Part shown: piece after piece, positions 32,893 to 43,711 of the stretch
Numbering within the stretch: position 1 is the stretch's first letter
Layout of the letters: the number at the start of each line of letters is the position of its first letter
DNA from: Fragilaria crotonensis
Lineage: Eukaryota > Bacillariophyta > Fragilariophyceae > Fragilariales > Fragilariaceae
Assembly: GCA_022925895.1 (NCBI GenBank)
Contig: JAKSYS010000402.1
Coordinates: forward strand, 1-56,051
Length of the DNA: 56,051 bases
Direction of reading: 5' to 3'
The notes under the pieces: generated by a model
What the model was told of the DNA's origin: nothing
Database searches by the model: none
The model's input: the letters and a program-made list of their open reading frames with translations, nothing else
Position numbers and translations under genes: made by a program

Positions 32893-35145
32893 ATGCTCCT
32901 TCCATGCGTCCTTGCAATAGACAAGACAACATGTGACATAAGCGGTTCGGGTCGCTTACCCATGGAACCCATTACAATTCAGTACGGTCTCATGAAGCAT
33001 GACGTCAGAAAGAAACCATTTGCAATGCGTGTTCTGGGATATATCAATTGTTCAACAACACATTCCCGTTCCAACAGCAATCCAAATAGGGCGACCCCTC
33101 TACCAAGGTCTCAAGAAGTTTCCGATGCAGCCTTGAGACTAAATGAGTACCACATGCAGGTCAAGTTTATCCTGGAACGATCAGGATTTCTTGCTTTGCA
33201 AGAACATGGTTTCAAATGGAATCTCAAGTATCATGGCAAGACTTTCCAAACTATCTTGCATCCCTACGTCCCCTTCATCATCGGTGACACAGAAGGGCAT
33301 GACACCCTGTGTGGTCACTACAAGTCGCGTACATCTGGTGTTTCACAGTTGTGTAGGGTGTGCGAATGTCCCACAGAAAAATCTGGCTGGTCCAAAGGCC
33401 GGTACTTCACAAGGCGAACACCAGCGGCTGTCAATGATCTGGTTCAACGTGGGAACCTTGAGGGTCTGAAACTTAAGTCTCAGCACTACCTCTTGAATGC
33501 TTTTGACACAGTACGGTTCGGACAACATGACAAACGAGGGATATTTGGCGCCTGTCCAGGAGAGATTCTTCACCTTGTCTTGATTGGGTGGTTCAAGTAT
33601 GTCGTGGAATCCTTCTTTGCTCAAGCGGGGAAGAATAGCATTGCCGTTCAGAAGTATGTTACCCTCTGTCATGACATAGGCCTTCAACTCGACAGACAGA
33701 GTGATCGCAATGTCCCTCGAACATCGTTCAGAGATTTCTCCACTGCATCTAATATCCCTGGCAACGAATACGCTGGCTGCCTGTTCATCATGCTCATATC
33801 CATGCACACGTCGCGATATACAGAGATCTTTGCCAGATCTCGTTTAGCAAAATGTCAGAAGGCTGCCGACAAACACCTAGGTAACCCTAACTTCATGGAA
33901 GACTGGAAGGACCTTCTCACAAGCTTACTGGAATGGCTTGCTTGGTTGAAACAACCTCAGATAACTCGTGTGTCAGCACAACGATCAGTTTTTGCCACCG
34001 CACATCTGATGCGCCTTGTAAAGTTTGTGGCTCCACGATTCAAAGGCATGTCAAATAACACAATCAAGATGCATTTGGTGCTTCACATCCACGAAGACAT
34101 CATTAACTTCGGTGTCCCAGAGGTGATGAATTCTGCCTACGCTGAGTCATCCCATCGTCCGATAGCAAAGTTCACCGTCAGGAACACTCAGAAGCGCCAC
34201 AAATCATTCACATTCCAGGCAGCAAATCGTTATGTCGAGAACTTGTCCATTGATCAAGGAAGCCAGGTTGTTTCAGATGACAGAAAGAAGAATACATTAA
34301 CCGCAACAGGAGTGGCAAGAGCGTGGACTGGTAAGGAGTTCACCATAACATTGGACGACAATAAGGTTCCAATTTGTGAATGGAGATTGGACAAGAAGAA
34401 AAAGTCACAAGTTCCAAGTGTCCGTCCAATCCCTGAAGATCACGTGCTATCGATGATAGCAAACCACTGTCATCCCCATGTCTTCCCACCAGTCATCCAC
34501 TGTCAAACCGAATTTATCACTGACGAGGGTCAAATTTATAGAGCACATCCTTCCTACCAAGATGCTCCATGGTATGACCATGTTCTCCTTGACTGGTCAG
34601 AGTGTGACGATCCACTTCCAGCCCGCATTTGCACTTTCATCAATCTGTTTAACATCAAGGCAAACGCATCTATCTGTTTCCCGGAGTCTGGACAGGAGAC
34701 AGTCCCATGCCCCCCCGGGCTGTACGCTGTGGTGGAATCATACGATCCAATCCCACCATTCACCAGTGATGCAGACGACGAAAGCTTTGATGCCGAAGAT
34801 GATACCCCTCCCGATCTCTTCCAACACTACACCAAGACTCTCCTGTCAGACAACATCTCACCCAAGCTATACCTTGTCAATGTCAAGGCTATCGTTGGCC
34901 CAACAGTGGTTGTCAGGGATGTTGTGGGACATCCCTCGGATGTGTCGGTTTCAGATAGGCGGTCCCAAGACACCTATATATTCATGGCAGTGCGTCGTAA
35001 GGAATGGGCATCTCGCTGGGAACATAAGGTAGACCTTGCGTATCAGGAGAAGAATGAGGATGGTGCGGAGTCAACTGAGGATGAGGATGACAGTGCGACC
35101 ATCAAGGACAGACGGATGTACAAGAGGATGCATGGCACAGCATAG
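32893..35145 (+). pseudogene. Plavaka-type transposase, catalytic body
   Basis: 750-residue open frame that cuts and rejoins the transposon ends. Family blocks: VLAIDKTTCDISGSGRLPME, FIIGDTEGHDTLCGHY followed by LCRVCECPTEKS, and AYAESSHRPIAKFTVRNTQ. These supply a plausible D10-D132-E418 catalytic set (numbered from ATG 32893). The frame starts just before the first Asp block, so the N-terminal third lies upstream in other frames (32170-32892: QIDLLQTLNRLGAPMKAYEE and later pieces), joined to the zinc-finger frame. At least three frame changes make this copy probably inactive, unless introns explain them. The C-terminal 200 residues are acidic. Stop 21 bp from the convergent 364-aa gene. Confidence 0.8.
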
Positions 35146-35166
35146 CGTAACACAATTCTACACCCA

Positions 35167-36261
35167 TTAGTGAAAAACAGATGAATCAGATGTCCAACGG
35201 CTTTCAGAACTGTCACCACCATCAGATTCATATCCCTCCAACCCTGTCGTTTCCGGTTGTGGAACCTTCGCACGGATTACATAAGGTATCGCTTTTCGTA
35301 TCCCTCCCATGGCACCAGGCTGCTTTGCTCTGACAACCTCCAACTCCACTTCAGGTCTCAAGAACTTTTTTAACAAAGTCCTCAATAGCTCAGCAAAATC
35401 CGGATCATCGAAGACATAAGCATAACTGCAAGAAAGCAGCATTGCAGGTTGTAACGTCAAGTGATCAAAACTGACCGCCTGTATCATCGTGAGCGTTTCC
35501 AACACTCCCACATCGCCCGTGCTGTGATTAACATAGCCACTCCCCACATCATGAAGAGTCTCGTACTCCAAGTGTACATCGATTGATGCACCCGCGTTTG
35601 AAGGCACTCTCGCCATGAGCTGGCGTCGGTCATCATCTGTCCAGTATGGCAGCGCTTCTCCATGACGCGTTGATGCCCTTGCAACGTAGTAATGTTGGGT
35701 TTCACGTGAAAATGCATGAAACCCAACAACCACTGTCTCGTATGCACCAACAACATGACCCATCATCACCTGAAAGTATAGCTGTAAGTGCTCGCAAGGA
35801 ACCACCAACCGTTTCCAGGTTTTCAGCACCTGTAGCGTCACCTGCCATGGGTAAAGCAGATCTTCCTTCTTTCCCTTCCTTCCTCCAACGACCATCCTGA
35901 AGCCCTTCACCCACCCAAGGACATGCTCATAATCTTGCTTCGGGTCTCCCGTGCAACCCCTCCCACCGTTACCAAATTTGCTCATAACGTTCTGCTTGGG
36001 CACTTTATCTTGAGGCAGACTCGGCGCTTTTCCATTGCACATTCCCAGTGGATGCGCATGTCTGACATCATACTCCAGCACCTCTGGCATCCAACTTGGG
36101 TTTCGTAAACTCCACATCATGTTGCACGTAGCACTCGCTCCAAATCCAGGCTGCACATCACATAGTCTTGTGGTGTCCTCCGAATACCCAACACCCCGGG
36201 GAGCATCAGCATTTGTCACGGACGTTGTGTCTGGCAAACGACGGCGAGGACTAGCCAACAT
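35167..36261 (-). CDS. Transposon protein of unknown function (364 aa)
   Basis: Intact frame from ATG 36261. No family recognised. It contains GFGASATCNMMWSLRNPSWM near the N-terminus, a lysine-rich basic patch (GGRKGKKED) and an acidic serine-rich tail. Coding-like sequence upstream in another frame (36509-36216, RKWHDRLVSETEIRWPVNRD) suggests that the real N-terminus is longer and frame-shifted. It lies directly downstream of the dioxygenase-like gene on the same strand and in its frame, so it may be the C-terminal part of the same protein, separated by the stop at 36418-36420. Convergent with the transposase. Confidence 0.6.
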   Translation of the reverse strand: MLASPRRRLPDTTSVTNADAPRGVGYSEDTTRLCDVQPGFGASATCNMMWSLRNPSWMPEVLEYDVRHAHPLGMCNGKAPSLPQDKVPKQNVMSKFGNGGRGCTGDPKQDYEHVLGWVKGFRMVVGGRKGKKEDLLYPWQVTLQVLKTWKRLVVPCEHLQLYFQVMMGHVVGAYETVVVGFHAFSRETQHYYVARASTRHGEALPYWTDDDRRQLMARVPSNAGASIDVHLEYETLHDVGSGYVNHSTGDVGVLETLTMIQAVSFDHLTLQPAMLLSCSYAYVFDDPDFAELLRTLLKKFLRPEVELEVVRAKQPGAMGGIRKAIPYVIRAKVPQPETTGLEGYESDGGDSSESRWTSDSSVFH

Positions 36262-36417
36262 CCGGTCTTCATGCGAACGATCTTGACCAGCGTCCTCATT
36301 GGAGCGCTTTTACCGTGATCCTCAACGTCCATGCTCCTCTGGCGCTCCTCATCGTCAAGCGTCACGATTATGTCTCGATTGACAGGCCACCGTATCTCCG
36401 TTTCCGAAACCAACCGA

Positions 36418-39401
36418 TCATGCCATTTCCGATGAGGAGGTGGTCCACCTGGCATTTTCCTGGGTGTATTCTTTCTCATGCCATGAGTATTGTCCTTGAC
36501 CCGCGTCAACTTTCCCAGAATCCTGTGTCACATCACGTGGCTTTTGTGAAACCACATGATCGTTGCGGCCATCGTGGAATCCGTCGCGTTCTCTCACATG
36601 GGTCTGTTCCACCATCTGATGTTCTTCCAAGCCCATCAAGTGGCTAGGGGAACTTCCATAATCAGAATGGTAGTATACGGAGTCCACCCTGCTGATACGA
36701 AGATGGACAGACGTAGGAGGATGTTTCACTTCATCAGCACATCCCGAAGCCGGGTTGACGACCAATTCACCACAACTCCTGGTGAGAAGACCAGTACTGC
36801 TGCTGTCTTCCGCCAGCTCATCACAACGTGCAGCATGTGGAACAGGAGGCTGCTCTTCACAAACTGCTGCAGGTGCAACAGTTTGTGAAAGCTTCGCCTG
36901 CAAGGGAGTTGCCTCATCAGCCACCGACGTCTCAACAGCGACATCATCAGCACCAACCAAATCCACCGGATTGGTGATGTCACCGTCATCGAATGGCTCT
37001 ACTTCAATTCCAAGGTCGACACTACCCTCATCCGAGCAGTCACTGGCGAGGCTGTTGTCCTCCCATGATTCCGCGTCATCATCAGGCGCAACACTGACGG
37101 ATGTTTCATCAACGTCCATCTCCACGTCAACCACAGCGCCACCAACACCCACCACTCCCGTCGAAGGACATTCCTTGGCTTGAGCCGCATGCACCACATC
37201 ATGCGTTGAGGTGCCGCCTCCAGATGTCAACAAGTTCGCCTTCGCATCATCACTTGCGATTGCCAACGCACGTTCAGCCTCTGTCAGAAGCTTGTTCAGG
37301 TCACGAACAGACCTATCCGCAACACTGACTGCCCTCTTCGCTTCCTCTAAGGATGCAACAGCCACATCAAGCTCCCCGCGCAACGTGAGCACCCTCTTGG
37401 AAAGTTCACCAACTTCCAACTTTGCAGAACATTGGTACGATGCAGCTGCCTTGCGCGTCCCATACCGAACAATAGCAGTCTTTGCAGCAAAGAATGTTCC
37501 ATACACATGTTTTCCCTCAGCACGCCTCATCATTGAAGTGCAGTGCCTGATGAGCCTGCCATCCCAGCTGATCATGACACCATGTTTAAGACGTATAGCC
37601 ATTCCGTTGTACGTTGGACCCTTCCCATCTCGTTTTCCGTACACATTCGGGAGAACAAAGTACCAGTCGTCAGTACTTCCAGGATCATCCTCGGTCCAGA
37701 TGCTAAAACCCTGAGAGGCATCATTAACATCATAGTGTGACGCATTGGAAAGGTCGACACTGACATCCATGGTGTTCGTAATGTTAGCAAAACATCCATC
37801 TCCAGCCATCCCATGCCTGGGAATGACCCCACCATCCACTTCCAGATCCTGCATTGTCCTTAACACAGCTGGAATCGAAACAGCTGCAAGATTTGCGGAT
37901 GCCACCACAGCATCCCTCAGTAACGACTGGGCACTCTCCTCAGAGGACGTCACATAGCGGGTTCTGTGCACACCATCAAGGCATATCCTAGTACCAATTG
38001 GGTGCATGGAACCCAGGTCACCTTTACCGGCTCTCGCCGAGTTTTGGTTACGTGATCGAACCGTCTGTGCATGTTTCCTGATGTCACCAAGCATCTTATC
38101 AGCAGCCGGGCCGAGTGTCGGTAGGTATCGAATCTGTATGACACTGTCCCGCGATACAGACATCTTCCCGGTTTGCGAACCCGGGTGGTTGACTTGCACC
38201 GAAACACACACATCAACGTCACCATCGGAGGGATCGATCACAAGACTCTCGCGTATGCTGATGACCCGGTGCAGAAATCCAGAGACGTAGTGTCGACAGC
38301 CACGTTTCGCCGAAGGGACGCCTCCAAACCAGCGTTGTATGCCCTGCGAAGATAACGCCCTCGACCATGGCGTAATCCTGACCCTCCACATGGTCAGGAG
38401 CAAGACGAGGCCCCTCCTCATCAGGACATTGCCGAGCATACATGACCTTCTTCATTGCCTTAGGGAATGGAAGGAGTCTCGACGTAATTCCCATCGCATC
38501 AGAATCCAGAAGGAAATTTGAGGAACCACGAGAAATTCTCCACTTCCATATTTTGTCCACGTTGCCATCCCACAAACGGCTAACGTAGCCACCTTTAGCG
38601 AAACGATTGATCCTAGATCCATTACGTACAATCCGAAGCCAATTCATGTCCATCGGAATGTGAGTGTTCGGAACGCCGACCGACTCGTGTCTTTTCTCAC
38701 GATGACAATAGTAAACACCAGCCTCTGGCAGAACAACCACAAGACATCGATATCGCTTGTCATACTTCGCATCGAGGAATTCCGGCATCACCCTTAGCTT
38801 CACAGGGGTGTCCACCACCTCCTTACCCGTCCTACGCCTAGGAATCCTCACCGTACGTGCGATAACGGCATCCATCATCACAATCTCCAGGTAGTCAGGT
38901 CGCGTGACGACGGAATGGATATCAACTCCATCATTCATGTGATCGCGCATTGCAAGTGACATTCGTCAAGCCATACATTTCCAGGAAAGTGCGGTGAATG
39001 ACCTGAACATTCGTGTTCAACAATTGAGCACTACCAGGAATCCCAAACACAGGGTCGTCAGGGACAGGCTTCCCCTTCATCGCCGACAACACCGTCTTCC
39101 AAGTTTGATGGAATCTGTTGATGTCGGTGCGAGGCAAACACTTTGCGATGACATTAGCAAACTGAGTCTTCGAAGGATGCCACGCTTTGCGAGACATCGG
39201 ATCACCACCAGGAGCCTTCCCTTCCAAGTCACCAAAGACACGTGGATTGGAAGAGCCCGCGATGAGATTACGAGCAGTCTCACCCGGAAGGGTCCTACCA
39301 CCAAAGAGAACGAGTGGCTGTTCCTTGAAAGGAACCGATCCACCGGTTCCAACCTTCCCATGCTTGGAGCTCCGATCTACGTCGTACTCGAGGGGCTTCA
39401 T
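36418..39401 (-). pseudogene. Transposon-borne protein with putative Fe(II)/2-oxoglutarate dioxygenase core
   Basis: About 1,000 codons in three overlapping minus-strand frames (from ATG 39401 to 38931; 38962-38219; 38439-36418), so two frame changes. The third frame holds the core: SNASHYDVNDASQGFSIWTE gives an HxD pair (His235, Asp237 of that frame), and VMISWDGRLIRHCTSM gives the distal His299 with basic residues after it, 64 residues on. This order and spacing match the double-stranded beta-helix of 2OG oxygenases. TET/JBP-type DNA-base dioxygenases are known passengers of KDZ transposons in fungi, so a DNA-modifying role is possible but inferred. A likely coiled coil follows (ELSKRVLTLRGELDVAVASL), then a long acidic tail. 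Other possibilities are a different cupin-fold enzyme or a non-catalytic relative. Confidence 0.5.
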
Positions 39402-41784
39402 GTGCGCAGCACCACCGGCCTTCCTTTTCCTTACTATGTTGGATGAACTTTCATTATTCACAATAACAGATGGATTATGGCGCAAAGGAGAAGAACCGTC
39501 CTTCCGTTGACTCCCGACATGATCTCGTCACCAAAAAGCCTGACGCAGCACAGTATGAACAGCACACTGATGGTGATGTTGTTCAGGGACAGAACAACCT
39601 TAAAACCCGGGAAGAGAATCCGATGGAACTTGAGGTGACCACTATATGGTGAGTCGATCAACAAGTGACCCTTCAGAAATCCGTCGCCAGAGTTGAAACC
39701 AAAGGATACTCCAGATGATCACGACAAGCACCACTTTATGGTGAGTGCTGCCTGTCAAATTACTCAACATGAGCAAGAAGACCGTGAAAATGGGAACGTA
39801 TCCAACCACAGCTACTACACTTTCGCTTTGTGGTGGTTGCTGCCGCCAAAAAAAGTCACTCCAAATGGGAGAACGTTCAAATGTATAAAATTAAAGTATA
39901 AAATTCTCCAACAGAGTGGGATGGCTTCCCGTCACGATGCAACGGTTCCGAATTGCTGCCTGAAACTTGGCAATCCTGATGGGACAGCAAGCCGCAGGCT
40001 CCTCAGTAACCCGCACTTGTAGAATGGAAACGCAGAACTCCACAAGTTGCAACTCCAAATGGGAGAGCAAGCTTGACGTTCAAAACGTAAGAATTCCTAA
40101 ATGGAGAACGGAGTGTGCAACCTGATTATCAGTGTGGTCGCAGACGGGGAGCGCAACGCCAGGAGCCACGTCAAACTGTGTTTTCAACCTTTGTGTTGAT
40201 GCCGCCTTGATGCGACAAGACAACGCCGATCGGCGTGGACGCAAACGGATCAAAGCACAACTGTAGTCACTTGCGACGCGTGGCTGCGAACCGTTCCAAA
40301 CGCAACCGCAGTCACTTCCAACGCGTGATAGAAAATCCTGTCAATCAGGTGTTCACGTCCGAAAAGACCGACGTCGACACACTCAATTCGCAATCTCGCA
40401 ACTCCTAATGGGAGAGCTTCAACTGCTTGCCAGTAACCGATCAAACAAAGTCAACTCCTTGATGGGAGGACAGTGATGATCAAAGAAACCAACTTTTGTG
40501 CTGTGATTCGCAGCGCAAAAGCAAGAAAACCAAGAGAGGGAAACAAGATTAGCACAAGCACTTATTTTTGCACGCGTGTACTATGCCAAAATAAGTAGCA
40601 TAAGGATGTGTTGTAGCAAGAATCAGATGTGGGACTTCGATTTTTTTCCTTAAGTAAAGGAGATAGCAATGTGAATATTAAGTGATTAACTATGTGTGAC
40701 TTTATTTTGTGCATACTACATACAGTCGTGCACAAGCTCTGACGGCGTGACGTACTTAAAGTAACAGGTCTTGCACATGATGTTTGTTAATTCATCAACA
40801 ACAAAGACTTAAGTATAATTAATAAGCAAAAAATATAACATGTGAATCAGAAAATAGCAATAGAAGAGACTAGTAACACGGTGTTCAACATTGAGTGACA
40901 TGTATACTCCATCTACCAGTTACATGTGTTATTGCAAAACAATGATAGTGACACATATGTATGGGAAATAGGACATGTAGAACGTGCGTACTGACAATAG
41001 CGATTCCTCGTACGCATAGTATCAGATGTACTAGTTTTAGAAAGTGAATATTTGCTTCCGTTGGAGTACATAGTAGTAGGTAGCAGTAATAAGCGTACTG
41101 TCATTGGTTCAAGCTATATGTGCTGTACGTAGCAAATGTGTACTACTGTGGTACATAACTACATACGGAATGCGGAGTTGAGTTATTGGTACCTGGTACT
41201 GTAGAGTACGTCAAGCACTAATAGTACTACCTAGGTAGTATGTGTTTCGATGTTGTTCTGCGACAAACACCAGTACAAAAGACCAAAAACGATAACAGCT
41301 TTGGTACAGCGTACCATTAATTTTGCTGTTGTGAACCAGCAAAGCATGCGCAGCATTGTTCAAGCGACGTCATAGTTCATAGCACTATATTACTGGCGCA
41401 GTTTCAAAATTAAAAATGCGTCATGCAGTAATGAACAAATTAAAACATACAGTGATAAACAAAACAGTGACATATACTGTACAAGCAGTATATGCAGCGT
41501 GTAGTTAGATGTTTTGGATTCAAACATGTAGATGTATACTACATGTTTGAAATAATAGTTAATTTAAATAAAATGTGGTACATCTCACTGCTAAGTATTT
41601 GAATACTTGAAATAAATGACTACAACATGAATAAATATGAAACACAGCTACGTACATTGTCACGTAGGGTATACGTAGTCAAAGCTTGAACGACTCCGAT
41701 AGCAATAAAATGCAAAGAAGCTTAACATAAAAAATTCACAACACAAAAGGCACTTAAAACGCATCTTAAACACCATTTTGAACA
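39402..41784. other. Non-coding spacer of the nested transposon
   Basis: Lies between the divergent dioxygenase-like (minus) and 558-aa (plus) genes and should hold both promoters. The first 1 kb contains a family of short CTCC...GGAG repeats. Two related copies of AGTCACTTxCxACGCGTG occur at about 40264-40327. The remaining 1.3 kb is AT-rich with many short GTAC words and no gene. Confidence 0.6.
39859..40472. repeat. Dispersed short hairpin repeats, consensus ACTCCxAATGGGAGAGC
   Basis: Best copies: 39857-39875, 39972-39991, 40052-40074, 40093-40111, 40401-40419 and 40453-40472. Most can pair CTCC with GGAG around a 4-5 nt loop, and several are followed by GCAAGCT or GCTT. Candidate binding sites for a transposon protein, or remnants of a tandem array. 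Confidence 0.6.
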
Positions 41785-43461
41785 ATGGCAACAGCAAAGG
41801 GTAAGAAAGCAAGGGCAAAGAAAAGGGGAACTCCAATAGTAAGAGGTGTGCTTGTAGCAAACAATGCAAACACAGGAAGCCCTGGTAACAACAGGAGGGT
41901 TAGTGGCCATAGAAATGGTGAAGTTGAGTCACCATCAGTACTGGAACGACTTGGACAAAGTAATTCTCAGGAGGCAAACGATGGGGGCGGTTTGGAAAAT
42001 GCACGCGGTTCTCCATACAGAGATGCTGCATTGACCACTCCGTCGTCCACTCCTCCTACGGGAGTGGACGCCCTTCCAATTGGAGGGGTTACCAACGCAG
42101 CCGTGAGAGTATTACAGCAACAACGTAGTCTTATGGCAGGACCACAGATAGGTGACAGATCGGGAAATGGTGGACGCATTTCTACGTTCAGAGATGCTGC
42201 AACAACAACCAATCTGATGGAATCGCTCAGACAACAAGTCCAAGTAAGGAGGGAAACGCCCCTAACAACGACAACTACTGGAAACGGCGGACCACTACGA
42301 AGGGTTATTGGTGATCAAGCTTCCCAGAATCGTGATTTTCCATCGGCAACTACTGATGGGTTGATGGAGGAGGTTGATGAGAATACCCCACCTTACATTC
42401 ATGCTGCGCTTGGTAGGGATGAAGATGACGATCTGATGGACAACACAGAAACACAACTGTCTGGGAAATCTCTGTCATACAGGAAGGCCAGACATTGTCA
42501 ACAAACACATGTAACGCATCGTATACAGAACTTGGTAAAGAAAGTCATCTTCAGAAAACTCAAGTTTGTGACCAACGATGCTCTGTTCTGGAAGGCGATG
42601 AAGGTTGTCATTGACGCTGAGGATCCTGTGGAGCAAAGTCGGTTTGTGAAGATATACAAAACATGTGTCCTTCAGAGTCTGAACACAAAGAGGAGTACAT
42701 GTGAACAGGCGGGTGCAAAGATTGCTAGGGAGCTCCTTATTGCAAAGAATCATCCTATTGGGAGTCGAGAGCCCCCATACTCAGTGGAGACGCTTTGCAA
42801 GTTGAGAAGGTCAAGAACTGATCACGAGAGAGAGGCATTCCACTGGTTTATTGGAGAATTTCTTGAGTGCGTCTCTGGTAGGAGGGTATGGGGAAGGAAA
42901 AAGTTTACCCACAAGGTGTCGGATCCAATGGAAAGGGGAAGTGCAGAGAAAGTTGTGACTGTGTCAGATGAAGCGTTTGCCATTCTTGTTTATGAAAACT
43001 ACATTGATAAGTGGTTGCGGAAATACACCTGTGAGCGACAAGGGGTACAGGGTGAAAACACAAGTGAGATTGAGAAGAGAATTAAAGGAAGATACACTGC
43101 AGGAACAACAACACGAGCAGCAAACATAATGTATGGGGGGTGGAGTGATGAGGGCCTCATCCGATTCAATCAGTTGTGCAGATTGGTGGCAATCGACCGA
43201 CAGAATGAAAATGCAGCGCAGATGGAGGAACAGGTTCTTCAGAGGCTGAGAGAACAGAGGTATGGAATGGTGGAATTAATGATGGCACGGAACAACCTGA
43301 TGAATCAATGCTGCGATGGGAGCCTGTGGAGGCATTTTGTGAATTGTAGAATAGGAGAAACTTCAATGCAAATCTGTCACCGTATAAATATGAATAGTCA
43401 CTGTTATGTTGTTACACGTAATAATTTTAAGTCAGATGGTAAACTGCAATATTACGTGTGA
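41785..43461 (+). CDS. Transposon protein of unknown function (558 aa)
   Basis: ATG 41785. Basic N-terminus (KGKKARAKKRG), a 200-residue Gly/Thr/Asn-rich low-complexity part, then a globular region from about residue 230 with many charged and aromatic residues (KKVIFRKLKFVTNDALFWKA, RYTAGTTTRAANIMYGGWSD, EGLIRFNQLC). No catalytic motif recognised. The C-terminus is doubtful: from about 43250 another frame (ESMLRWEPVEAFCEL, stopping at about 43350) looks more coding-like. Divergent from the dioxygenase-like gene across the repeat-bearing spacer. The basic N-terminus would suit DNA or RNA binding; that is inference. Probably a structural or regulatory partner in transposition. Confidence 0.6.
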   Translation: MATAKGKKARAKKRGTPIVRGVLVANNANTGSPGNNRRVSGHRNGEVESPSVLERLGQSNSQEANDGGGLENARGSPYRDAALTTPSSTPPTGVDALPIGGVTNAAVRVLQQQRSLMAGPQIGDRSGNGGRISTFRDAATTTNLMESLRQQVQVRRETPLTTTTTGNGGPLRRVIGDQASQNRDFPSATTDGLMEEVDENTPPYIHAALGRDEDDDLMDNTETQLSGKSLSYRKARHCQQTHVTHRIQNLVKKVIFRKLKFVTNDALFWKAMKVVIDAEDPVEQSRFVKIYKTCVLQSLNTKRSTCEQAGAKIARELLIAKNHPIGSREPPYSVETLCKLRRSRTDHEREAFHWFIGEFLECVSGRRVWGRKKFTHKVSDPMERGSAEKVVTVSDEAFAILVYENYIDKWLRKYTCERQGVQGENTSEIEKRIKGRYTAGTTTRAANIMYGGWSDEGLIRFNQLCRLVAIDRQNENAAQMEEQVLQRLREQRYGMVELMMARNNLMNQCCDGSLWRHFVNCRIGETSMQICHRINMNSHCYVVTRNNFKSDGKLQYYV

Positions 43462-43487
43462 GTAAAAATGGCGAATTCGAATATAAA

Positions 43488-43662
43488 TGTTACAGAGCTG
43501 CACTGGACTCAAAATTTTGTTTCTTTGGGTCGGCAAATGGTACACTTTGGTGCAGAGAAACAAAAAATTGTGAATTGTAAAAAACATACTACAGTGCTCA
43601 GACAAAATTATTGAAGTGTACAAAATAGTTACAGGCGTGTACTGGACTCAAAGAAAAAATGT
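43488..43662. repeat. Subterminal direct repeat near the right transposon end
   Basis: About 30 bases are repeated: tgttacagagctgcactgga and following bases at 43488-43524, and agttacaggcgtgtactgga and following bases at 43628-43662, both continuing into CTCAAA. The left end has a weaker relative (ACAGTTGGACATAAA, about 31475). Subterminal repeats are typical transposase-binding sites. Confidence 0.55.
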
Positions 43663-43666
43663 ACAG

Positions 43667-43709
43667 TGTAAAATTTATTTTACAGTGTAACATCTGCAGC
43701 CTTCTGATG
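43667..43709. repeat. Right terminal inverted repeat of the nested transposon
   Basis: Ends in CCTTCTGATG, the exact complement of the left ten bases; imperfect inward. The adjacent TTTTACAGTG is also reminiscent of CACTA-type ends (complement CACTG). Confidence 0.75.
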
Positions 43710-43711
43710 CA

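Larger units (their letters stand above)
31454..43709. mobile_element. Nested 12.26-kb DNA transposon, Plavaka-type (CACTA superfamily)
   Basis: Inserted in gag. Ends are CATCAGAAGG (31454-31463) and its exact complement CCTTCTGATG (43700-43709), flanked by the dinucleotide CA on both sides (31452-31453, 43710-43711). Beyond the ten perfect bases the two ends stay about 64 percent alike over the next 33 positions. A 2-bp duplication fits the CACTA superfamily. Insertion plus CA is 12,258 bp, a multiple of three, and its removal rejoins the gag frame. Contents: zinc-finger frame, transposase, 364-aa protein, dioxygenase-like protein and 558-aa protein. Exact ends could shift by one or two bases. 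Confidence 0.85.

Noticed and set aside
32893-35145. KDZ (Kyakuja/Dileera/Zisupton) transposase identity
   Set aside because: The IDKT, IIGDTEGHD and LCRVCECPT blocks and the 2-bp duplication fit Plavaka (CACTA superfamily) better; KDZ elements make longer duplications.
39859-40472. CRISPR-like array
   Set aside because: Repeats are degenerate and irregularly spaced, and the DNA is eukaryotic; no Cas genes.
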